DNA of 50,082 nucleotides from an uncultured Lachnospiraceae bacterium (GTDB lineage: Bacteria; Bacillota; Clostridia; Lachnospirales; Lachnospiraceae), in assembly GCA_934418055.1 (NCBI GenBank), contig CAKRWX010000001.1, positions 1 through 50,082 of the forward strand, in the 5' to 3' direction. This document shows, piece after piece, positions 43,829 through 50,082 of the stretch. The stretch's first letter is position 1; every line of letters starts with the position of its first letter. The notes below the pieces were generated by a model, which saw only the letters and a program-made list of their open reading frames with translations, made no database searches and had not been told where the DNA came from. Both the position numbers and the translations under genes were made by a program.

Positions 43829-45184
43829 TTAATGTTTCCAAACTGGCTCGTTGGCTTCACGGCCATACTCAGAACCAGATACGCTGACTCCATCGATCTT
43901 GGTCAGAACACCGCTGCTGTTGGTGGAATACTTGGTTCCATCGGCGTCTTTTACGCCTGCGCTGCTCTTGGAGATCTTGCCGGAGGTATTTACCACATAA
44001 GTGCTTCCTCCAGGAATATGAATGGCCTCATACTTGGTTCCTTCGTCTGCTTTCTGAAGTTTACCCATGTAATAAAGGCTGTTATCCTTCACACCCGTGT
44101 ATCCCTTACCAGTATCCTGGAAATAGAAGGTAGACTTGGTTCCATCCTCTTCTTCGATGGTCATCTTACCCTTCTGGGCGGTTCTGCTGTTCTCATCAAA
44201 GTAGAATGCAGTATAGTCATTCTTGCTCTTGCTGGTATAGACTTTCTGAAGTCCGTATACCGGAACACCTAACTGGTTGAACAAATACTTCTTATTATTA
44301 ATGCTGGTAAAATCAGAAATCGTTGCCTCGCCCTCCTGTGGACCAGTCTTCGGAACGCCATTCTTTCCGAAATAGAACCACTCAACATCATTCTCATATC
44401 CACTGACACCTTCCGGCGGCTCCGCGGAATACCAGCCAGTTACGGCCTTTCCGTCCTTACCATAGAAACGATATCCGGAAATGTCATCTTTGCCGCTGCC
44501 AGCCAGGTCTACCCAGCCAGTCTGCATGGCACCGTTAGAATCGAAGCAATAATATGTACCATCAATTCTCTTCTCCGCATAACCATTCGCTATATTGCCA
44601 TCTGGAACATACTTCTTACCGCTGGAATTGAAATAATACCACTTCTTACCTTCCAGTTCATCAAATGGATCTACATCATCATCCTGTCCATCTGGCGGAT
44701 CTAACTTATGCCAGCCAATCAAAGCCGCACCGTCATCTCCAGCAAAGTACATGTTATCCTCGATCCAGCCAGTCTCCATGATGCCCTCGCTGTCGAAATG
44801 ATACCACTTATTGTTAATCTTCTTCCAAGCATCCATGACTGCTTTGCCACTCTCGGTAAAGTAATACCAATGAGTCTCGTCTGTGGAACCATTGATGCTG
44901 ACGCCAAGCTGCAGCCACTGATTGCTGACCATGATACCGTTGGAATCTACATAGTACTTATCTTCTACCCAGCTGTTCACCGCCATCTCACCGTAACCGT
45001 CAAGATAACGCCACTTATTATCTGCGCCCTTTTTCCACTCGTTGGTCACATGACCGCCGCTGGAATCATAATAAACCCATTTTCCATTCTCCGATGCCCA
45101 TCCTGTCGCTGCCATGGAAGCCATGCCAAAACCTGCGGAAAGAGCAAGGGATAATGCCAGTACTGCCAATCCCTTTTTCTTCAT
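43829..45184 (-). CDS. Secreted cell-wall-binding-repeat protein
   Basis: 451 residues with a signal peptide MKKKGLAVLALSLALSAGF ... AA (cleavage near 26). CW-binding repeats then run almost through the whole mature part (of the form GWASENGKWVYYDSSGGHV, NKWYHFDSEGIMETGWIE), with longer variants carrying acidic insertions (DPPDGQDDDVDPFDELEG). No catalytic domain is evident. The last 100 residues (GTKSTFYFQDTGKGYTG ... KIDGVSVSGSEYG) are more divergent. Repeats of this sort bind choline or teichoic acids in other Firmicutes; the ligand here is not known. AAGGAGAA precedes the ATG. Confidence 0.88.
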   Translation of the reverse strand: MKKKGLAVLALSLALSAGFGMASMAATGWASENGKWVYYDSSGGHVTNEWKKGADNKWRYLDGYGEMAVNSWVEDKYYVDSNGIMVSNQWLQLGVSINGSTDETHWYYFTESGKAVMDAWKKINNKWYHFDSEGIMETGWIEDNMYFAGDDGAALIGWHKLDPPDGQDDDVDPFDELEGKKWYYFNSSGKKYVPDGNIANGYAEKRIDGTYYCFDSNGAMQTGWVDLAGSGKDDISGYRFYGKDGKAVTGWYSAEPPEGVSGYENDVEWFYFGKNGVPKTGPQEGEATISDFTSINNKKYLFNQLGVPVYGLQKVYTSKSKNDYTAFYFDENSRTAQKGKMTIEEEDGTKSTFYFQDTGKGYTGVKDNSLYYMGKLQKADEGTKYEAIHIPGGSTYVVNTSGKISKSSAGVKDADGTKYSTNSSGVLTKIDGVSVSGSEYGREANEPVWKH

Positions 45185-45227
45185 CTATAAATTCTCCTTT
45201 ATCTTCAATCCTACAATCCTATGTTAT

Positions 45228-45256
45228 ATTTTACCAAGTTCTTTCCATTTATTCAA
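45228..45256 (-). promoter_or_regulatory. Promoter for the cell-wall-binding gene
   Basis: On the minus strand, TTGAAT (45256-45251), 17 bases, and TAAAAT (45233-45228), about 45 bases before the ATG. It is divergent from the methyltransferase promoter in the same 314-base gene-free region (45185-45498). Confidence 0.72.
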
Positions 45257-45370
45257 TTAGTAATATCTTTCAATTCTCTTACAATCCAGCCACGTTCGTC
45301 CACGATGTTCTGTTTTGTCTGCATATTCTTAGGTATCTGTTTCTCATAACCACGCACTCATTGGTTTTCC

Positions 45371-45399
45371 TTGACGGGTTATGGCATCTCAAGTATAAT
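45371..45399 (+). promoter_or_regulatory. Promoter for the SAM methyltransferase
   Basis: TTGACG (45371-45376), 17 bases, TATAAT (45394-45399). Transcription should start near 45406, just before the 20-base palindrome. Confidence 0.85.
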
Positions 45400-45413
45400 C
45401 TTTTTATAATTAC

Positions 45414-45433
45414 TACCACAATTAATTGTGGTA
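45414..45433. promoter_or_regulatory. Perfect 20-bp palindrome, operator-like
   Basis: TACCACAATTAATTGTGGTA is fully self-complementary and lies 15-34 bases past the -10 element. DNA operators for dimeric repressors have this shape and location. It could also be a 5' RNA hairpin, though with no real loop. No regulator gene is adjacent; the nearest is the MurR/RpiR-type gene about 1 kb away. Confidence 0.6.
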
Positions 45434-45498
45434 CATGTATTGTGCATTTGGGTGTCGGCGTATCGATGCCCACTATTATAGAAAGGTTGGTATCAAAT

Positions 45499-46365
45499 AT
45501 GTGGATTGCAGATAGATGGAAGGATTATGAAGTTCTTGACTGCTCTGGCGGCGAGAAATTAGAGCGCTGGGGAGATTTTCTTCTGATCCGTCCGGATCCC
45601 CAGGTGATCTGGGAAACTCCAAAGGAGAATCGTGGCTGGAGACGTCCCAATGGACATTATCACCGCAGTGCCAAAGGCGGCGGCGAGTGGGAGTTTTTCG
45701 ATCTTCCGCAGCAGTGGACCATCGGATATCACGGTCTTACCTTTAACTTAAAACCATTCAGTTTCAAGCATACCGGTCTGTTCCCGGAGCAGGCTGCTAA
45801 CTGGGACTGGTTTGGCGAGAAAATTCAAAAAGCCGGACGTCCAATTAAAGTATTGAATTTATTCGCTTACACCGGCGGTGCCACACTGGCAGCGGCAAAA
45901 GCAGGTGCCAGCGTTACCCACGTGGACGCTTCCAAAGGCATGGTTGGCTGGGCCAAAGAAAACGCAAGATCCAGCGGTCTGGAAGATGCTCCAATTCGCT
46001 GGATCGTTGATGACTGTGTGAAATTTGTAGAGAGGGAGATCCGCCGCGGCAATCACTATGACGCCATCATTATGGACCCGCCATCTTATGGCCGTGGACC
46101 AAAGGGCGAGATCTGGAAGATCGAGGACGCCATTCACCCACTGGTGAAATTATGCGCCCAGTTATTATCTGACAAACCTCTATTCTTCCTGATCAACTCC
46201 TACACCACTGGTCTGGCTCCAGCAGTTCTGACCTATATGCTCTCCATCGAAGTAAAGAGCAAATGCGGCGGTTCCGTCATTTCTGACGAGATCGGTCTTC
46301 CAGTAGCCAAGAATGGTCTGGTTCTACCATGCGGCGCATCCGGCCGCTGGTCCGCAGACGAATAA
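45499..46365 (+). CDS. Class I SAM-dependent methyltransferase (RlmI/RlmK-like)
   Basis: 288 residues from the ATG at 45499, preceded by AAAGGTTGG. The longer upstream reading crosses the promoter and palindrome and is rejected. SAM motif I is VLNLFAYTGGAT (118-129), the acidic binding residue lies in HVDASKG (141-147), and the catalytic-loop-type motif is DPPSYGRG (193-200). This pattern is shared by the RlmI-type 23S rRNA cytosine-5 methyltransferases, but the PUA domain is absent. The N-terminus (WIADRWKDYEVLDCSGGEKLERWGDF) is conserved in an uncharacterised group. The target is likely RNA, by family. Confidence 0.85.
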   Translation: MWIADRWKDYEVLDCSGGEKLERWGDFLLIRPDPQVIWETPKENRGWRRPNGHYHRSAKGGGEWEFFDLPQQWTIGYHGLTFNLKPFSFKHTGLFPEQAANWDWFGEKIQKAGRPIKVLNLFAYTGGATLAAAKAGASVTHVDASKGMVGWAKENARSSGLEDAPIRWIVDDCVKFVEREIRRGNHYDAIIMDPPSYGRGPKGEIWKIEDAIHPLVKLCAQLLSDKPLFFLINSYTTGLAPAVLTYMLSIEVKSKCGGSVISDEIGLPVAKNGLVLPCGASGRWSADE

Positions 46366-46387
46366 TCCGATTCCTTAAATCGACTTC

Positions 46388-46440
46388 GAAAACATCTCAG
46401 TCTAGTACAGTTTATCCAGTACCGACTGGGATGTTTTTTC
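46388..46440 (+). terminator. Terminator after the methyltransferase
   Basis: AACATCTCAGTC (46391-46402) pairs with GACTGGGATGTT (46424-46435, one wobble), followed by TTTTTT. The stem includes the last codons of the convergent murR-like gene. Confidence 0.85.
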
Positions 46441-47256
46441 GTTATTCTTACTGCATATCTCGTAATATCTCCGGTAATATTCCGTACATAACAAATCTAC
46501 CAGAAATAGCTGACCAATCTCTGCTGATGCGGAACCGCCCTGAAGCGGTCCTTCCTCAGAACCACACAGCAGTACCAGATCCGCAAAGGCAGTCAATGGA
46601 GATTTTGCGAAATGTGTAATGCAGATTACCTTGGCACCTGCATGTTTCGCCAGTTCCGCCACATGGATGGAATCTTTCGTTGCGCCGGAATAGGAAAATA
46701 CCACCGCCGCTTCTCCCGGTTTCATGGTGGCCGCAATCATGGCCTGGGTATGTGTATCCTGTACACAATATACTTTCGGTTCAATCCTTAGGAATTTATT
46801 GGCTGCTTTCAGTGCCACCAAAAGACTGGCTCCCACGCCAAAGAACCAGATCCGTTCCGCAGCATGAAGAGCGTCCACCGCCTGAGAAATGATCTTTTCA
46901 TCCAGGAGACTGTAGGTTTCTGTCAACGCTTTCATATTGGTATTCAGCACCTTCTTTGCCAGTTCACCGAAACTATCCTCTAAACTGGTTTCTCCGGCCA
47001 AACGACTTTCCTCTTCCTTTCCATCATGAATGCTGAGAGAAAGCTGCATCTTAAATTCCTGATAGCCTTTCACCCCCATAGTCCGGCAGAAACGGAACAC
47101 GCTGGTATCACCTACCTGACACTCATCTGCCAGTTCTGTGATGGACATAAAGAGAACTTTCTTAGGATTCTGCAGAATAAAATCTGCCACTTTCTTCTCT
47201 GCTTTGGTAAATTGGTTGTACATGGTATGTACTTTGGCTAAAAAATCACTCTGCAT
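46402..47256 (-). CDS. MurR/RpiR family transcriptional regulator
   Basis: 284 residues from the ATG at 47256 (AGGAG at 9 bases; an ATG two codons earlier is only 3 bases from it). N-terminal RpiR-type helix-turn-helix: ITELADECQVGDTSVFRFCRTMGVKGYQEFK (about 38-70). C-terminal SIS domain for sugar phosphates: ERIWFFGVGASLLVALKAANKF and VVFSYSGATKDSIHVAELAKHAGAKVICIT (about 125-260). It overlaps the nanE end by 11 bases, so it likely senses an amino-sugar phosphate and controls this unit. Confidence 0.92.
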   Translation of the reverse strand: MQSDFLAKVHTMYNQFTKAEKKVADFILQNPKKVLFMSITELADECQVGDTSVFRFCRTMGVKGYQEFKMQLSLSIHDGKEEESRLAGETSLEDSFGELAKKVLNTNMKALTETYSLLDEKIISQAVDALHAAERIWFFGVGASLLVALKAANKFLRIEPKVYCVQDTHTQAMIAATMKPGEAAVVFSYSGATKDSIHVAELAKHAGAKVICITHFAKSPLTAFADLVLLCGSEEGPLQGGSASAEIGQLFLVDLLCTEYYRRYYEICSKNNEKTSQSVLDKLY

Positions 47257-47980
47257 GGTCATCCGCTCCTCTCTGTCTTTCAGATTCTATCACTGCCCTC
47301 ACAAAACGACCTGCAATCTGCTGTGGTCTGGTAATGGCACCGCCAACCACCACCGCATAAGCGCCCTTCTGGATCATTTGGGCCGCCTGGTACGGTTCTT
47401 CAATTCTTCCTTCCGCAATTACCGGAATCGGGATCGTCTGGCTTAAGCGTTCCACCAGCTGATAATCCGGTCTTTCTGCTGTCAAAGACTGTTCCGTATA
47501 ACCGCTCATGGTCGTGCTGACCAGATCCATCCCCGCTTTCCATGCAGCAATTCCCTCTTCGTAAACAGCGACATCTGCCATAAAAATAACATCTGGATAT
47601 TGCTTCCGAATCTGCTCCATAAATTGAATCACTGTTTTTCCGTCCCCACGTCTGCGATTTGTACAGTCCAGGGCGATCATATCCGCATTCACCGCAAGAA
47701 GCTCCTGGATTTCACGCTCTGTCGGAGTGATATAACCATCATATCCCGGATATTCTCTTTTGACCAGACCAATCACCGGAAGTTCCACAGCTTTTTTGAT
47801 TGCCTGGATATCCCGCACCCCATTGGCCCGGATCATAACTGCCCCGGCCTGTTTTGCCGCACAGGCAAACCGGTCCATCAGACTAAAATTCTCCTCATAA
47901 AATGGTTCGCCGGGAAGCGCCTGACAGGATACAATCAACTGGCCTTTCATCCGATGGAAAAGTTCTTCTTTCTTCCCCAT
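47246..47980 (-). CDS. nanE: N-acetylmannosamine-6-phosphate 2-epimerase
   Basis: 244 residues: a TIM-barrel enzyme of sialic-acid/ManNAc catabolism, ManNAc-6-P to GlcNAc-6-P. Markers: GQLIVSCQALPGEPFYE, VIGLVKREYPGYDGYITPT, IALDCTNRRR, FMADVAVYEEG, STTMSGYT, VIAEGRIEEP and VVVGGAITRPQQIA. The start ATG 47980 is chosen for GAGGA at 7 bases. No nanA, nanK or sialidase is in the window, so the rest of the pathway lies elsewhere or another ManNAc source is used. Confidence 0.95.
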   Translation of the reverse strand: MGKKEELFHRMKGQLIVSCQALPGEPFYEENFSLMDRFACAAKQAGAVMIRANGVRDIQAIKKAVELPVIGLVKREYPGYDGYITPTEREIQELLAVNADMIALDCTNRRRGDGKTVIQFMEQIRKQYPDVIFMADVAVYEEGIAAWKAGMDLVSTTMSGYTEQSLTAERPDYQLVERLSQTIPIPVIAEGRIEEPYQAAQMIQKGAYAVVVGGAITRPQQIAGRFVRAVIESERQRGADDHAE

Positions 47981-47982
47981 AA

Positions 47983-48678
47983 TCATTCCTCAGTTCCGTA
48001 AAGAATCGGGATCAATTCCAGCAGATCTCCAATCCGGTAATCCGGCTTCCACTGGCCACATTCTGTCTGGGCATCTCTGGTGATCCAGCAGGTATCAAGT
48101 CCCGCCTGAATCCCGCCACGGATATCGGAAGTCAGAGAATCCCCAATTACCAGAGTGGTTTTCGGATCAAAATCCGCGATATGTCCCTTCACATGATCAA
48201 AGAATTCCTTCGCCGGTTTGGAATAACCGATCTCGCCGGAGATAAACATTTTCTCAAAATATTGATCCAGTCCCGATCCGGCCATACGGTGATACTGGGT
48301 ATCTTTCACGCCATTGGTGATCACATACAGCCGGAAATCCTGCTTCAGCCGGTCTAATACCTGGTTTACATGTGGCATTTTCTGGATTCCTTCATTCAGA
48401 TATTTCCGGTATGCGTGTTCCCACTGTTCTCCATCTACTTCCTGTCCATACTCCCGCATCAGAATCTCAAACCGTCTGCAGCATCCATCACCTACTGCGA
48501 TCTCACCTTTTTCGATCTGTTCCCAGATTCCTTTGTTGATCACATGGTAACGCTGAAACAATTCTTCTGTATAAGGTACTCCCAGATCAACGATCATATT
48601 CCGGAAAGATTCTGCCTCGTTTGCATCAAAATCCAGAATGGTATTATCAATATCAAATAGTAATGTGCGGTATTTCAT
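47983..48678 (-). CDS. yjjG: YjjG-type HAD nucleotidase
   Basis: A 231-residue HAD-family phosphatase of the noncanonical pyrimidine nucleotidase (YjjG) group. It has the nucleophile motif LLFDIDNTILDF (Asp9, Asp11), motif II VITNG, and motif III/IV KPAKEFF ... LVIGDSLTSDIRGG. Start ATG 48678 is preceded by GTGAGGAAA. It is first gene of a yjjG-nanE-murR set (2-base gap to nanE). The substrate could be a sugar phosphate rather than a nucleotide in this setting; that is a guess from context. Confidence 0.88.
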   Translation of the reverse strand: MKYRTLLFDIDNTILDFDANEAESFRNMIVDLGVPYTEELFQRYHVINKGIWEQIEKGEIAVGDGCCRRFEILMREYGQEVDGEQWEHAYRKYLNEGIQKMPHVNQVLDRLKQDFRLYVITNGVKDTQYHRMAGSGLDQYFEKMFISGEIGYSKPAKEFFDHVKGHIADFDPKTTLVIGDSLTSDIRGGIQAGLDTCWITRDAQTECGQWKPDYRIGDLLELIPILYGTEE

Positions 48679-48725
48679 AAATTTCCTCACTTGCTGTCTT
48701 TATCGCCTATTTCATTTTTATAACA

Positions 48726-48756
48726 GAAAAACCCCAGAAACTAAAAGTCTCTGGGG
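48726..48756 (-). terminator. Terminator after tuf
   Basis: On the minus strand, CCCCAGA with an inner GACT/AGTT extension pairs with TCTGGGG, followed by TTTTTC. It separates tuf from the yjjG unit. Confidence 0.9.
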
Positions 48757-48808
48757 CAATCTTACGCTTGGACACAAATAACTATATTTTATGAAGTTCT
48801 CTTCGAAA

Positions 48809-50002
48809 TTACTCGATGATGGAAACTACTCTACCGGAACCAACGGTACGGCCACCCTCACGGATAGCGAAACGCAGACCCTGCTCCATAGCTACTGGAT
48901 GAATCAGCTCTACAGTCATCTCTACGTTATCACCTGGCATACACATCTCAGTACCCTCTGGTAACTCACAAACGCCAGTTACGTCAGTTGTTCTGAAGTA
49001 GAACTGTGGACGATAGTTGTTGAAGAATGGTGTATGACGACCACCCTCATCTTTGGTCAGAACGTATACCTGAGCGGTAAATTTGTGATGGCAGTGTACG
49101 GAACCTGGTTTGCACAGACACTGACCTCTCTCGATCTCAGTTCTCTGAACACCACGAAGAAGTGCACCGATGTTATCACCAGCCTGAGCCTCGTCAAGCA
49201 GCTTACGGAACATCTCGATACCAGTTACAACAGTCTTACGGGTCTCCTCGTGAATACCAACGATCTCAACCTCATCGTTCAGATGCAGAACACCACGCTC
49301 TACACGACCGGTAGCTACAGTACCACGACCAGTAATGGTGAATACGTCCTCTACAGGCATCAGGAATGGCTTATCAGTCTCACGCTGTGGATCTGGGATC
49401 CAGCTGTCAACTGCGTCCATAAGCTCCATGATCTTGTCGCCCCACTCACCGTGTGGATCCTCAAGAGCTTTCAGAGCGGAACCCTGGATGATTGGAGTAT
49501 CATCGCCTGGGAACTCGTACTCGTTCAGCAGCTCACGGATCTCCATGTCTACTAACTCAAGTAACTCTGGATCGTCAACCATATCGCACTTGTTCATGAA
49601 TACTACGATATAAGGAACGCCTACCTGACGGGACAGAAGGATATGCTCTCTAGTCTGAGCCATAACACCATCAGTTGCAGCAACAACCAGGATAGCGCCA
49701 TCCATCTGAGCAGCACCAGTGATCATGTTCTTAACGTAGTCAGCATGTCCTGGGCAGTCAACGTGAGCGTAATGTCTGTGCTCAGTCTCATACTCAACGT
49801 GTGCTGTAGAAATAGTAATACCACGCTCTCTCTCTTCTGGAGCTTTATCGATGTTCTCGAAATCTGTAGCTGTGTTACCAGCAACTCTCTCAGCCAGAAC
49901 TTTAGTGATAGCTGCAGTTAAAGTAGTTTTACCATGGTCAACGTGTCCGATGGTACCAATGTTACAATGCGGTTTGGTTCTTTCAAACTTTGCTTTTGCC
50001 AT
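48809..50002 (-). CDS. tuf: Elongation factor Tu
   Basis: 397 residues: GTPase domain with GHVDHGKT (19-26), DCPGH (81-85, catalytic His85) and NKCD (136-139), then domains II and III ending [14 protein letters not shown]. It delivers aminoacyl-tRNA to the ribosome. AGGAGG precedes the ATG. The 80 bases at its right hold hairpins AGGGGC/CCCCT and GTCCGG...CCGGAC, so fusA probably lies just outside. In many Clostridia rpsJ follows tuf directly; here 5.4 kb intervenes. Confidence 0.99.
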   Translation of the reverse strand: MAKAKFERTKPHCNIGTIGHVDHGKTTLTAAITKVLAERVAGNTATDFENIDKAPEERERGITISTAHVEYETEHRHYAHVDCPGHADYVKNMITGAAQMDGAILVVAATDGVMAQTREHILLSRQVGVPYIVVFMNKCDMVDDPELLELVDMEIRELLNEYEFPGDDTPIIQGSALKALEDPHGEWGDKIMELMDAVDSWIPDPQRETDKPFLMPVEDVFTITGRGTVATGRVERGVLHLNDEVEIVGIHEETRKTVVTGIEMFRKLLDEAQAGDNIGALLRGVQRTEIERGQCLCKPGSVHCHHKFTAQVYVLTKDEGGRHTPFFNNYRPQFYFRTTDVTGVCELPEGTEMCMPGDNVEMTVELIHPVAMEQGLRFAIREGGRTVGSGRVVSIIE

Positions 50003-50082
50003 TTTATAACGTCCTCCTTAATTGCCCCTTTCTAGGGGTTCTTATTAGGGGTCCGGCGCTTATGCACCGGACTCCTCCATTT

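Noticed and set aside
45094..45498. N-terminal extension of the methyltransferase
   Set aside because: The stretch covers the promoter, the palindrome and the divergent gene's leader, and its translation is not protein-like. The ATG at 45499 has a ribosome site.
1..50082. CRISPR arrays, tRNA or rRNA genes, prophage or integrase genes
   Set aside because: No regularly spaced repeats with unique spacers, no cloverleaf or rRNA-like stretches, and no phage or recombinase proteins were seen on either strand.

Overview
This window looks like a chromosomal segment of an anaerobic gut Clostridium relative, most likely family Lachnospiraceae. The reasons are the gene order of the ribosomal-protein superoperon, zinc-type S14, zinc-LID adenylate kinase, the ecfA1-ecfA2-ecfT-truA-rplM-rpsI tail, long-form HPF, several secreted cell-wall-binding-repeat proteins, and strong AGGAGG ribosome sites with sigma-A promoters at 17-bp spacing. 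The genus cannot be fixed from sequence reading alone. Nearly everything is on the minus strand, so transcription and probably replication run from high to low coordinates.

Layout. 1-4.1 kb: a small DUF4190 membrane protein (+), then a minus-strand amino-acid unit (ACT regulator, homoserine dehydrogenase, aspartokinase, DUF2752 protein). 4.1-8.0 kb: prfB with its +1 programmed frameshift, and secA. 8.0-8.5 kb: an intergenic region holding divergent promoters and a dense same-strand array of DnaA-box-like 9-mers. 8.5-15.5 kb: hpf (+), an SDR reductase/zinc phospholipase-C-like pair (+), then greA and a TetM-like ribosomal GTPase fused to a YacP/Rae1-type NYN nuclease domain (-), and an alanine/glycine:cation symporter (+). 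15.6-19.7 kb: an RNHCP protein, RsmH-like methyltransferase and PD-(D/E)XK protein operon (-), a 133-bp MITE-like element with perfect 14-bp inverted ends and an 8-bp target duplication, and decayed cytidine-deaminase and hydrolase genes.

19.7-43.7 kb is the ribosomal superoperon read leftwards: rpsJ-rplC-rplD-rplW-rplB-rpsS-rplV-rpsC-rplP-rpmC-rpsQ-rplN-rplX-rplE-rpsZ-rpsH-rplF-rplR-rpsE-rpmD-rplO-secY-adk-map-infA, then a promoter, rpmJ-rpsM-rpsK-rpsD-rpoA-rplQ, then the ECF vitamin-transporter core, truA, rplM and rpsI. Two tandem secreted Fn3-like/cell-wall-binding-repeat genes interrupt it between rplQ and ecfA1. Many of the longer spacers carry tight 4-nt-loop hairpins.

43.7-50 kb: a third cell-wall-binding-repeat protein, a SAM methyltransferase with a perfect 20-bp palindrome under its promoter, a yjjG-nanE-murR mini-operon, and tuf. 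Tuf is therefore separated from rpsJ by about 5.4 kb of accessory genes.

Most of the window is translation and secretion housekeeping. The parts most worth a second look are the GTPase-NYN fusion (a plausible ribosome-dependent A-site nuclease), the DnaA-box array, the MITE-like element, the structured leaders, and the C-terminal extension of TruA.
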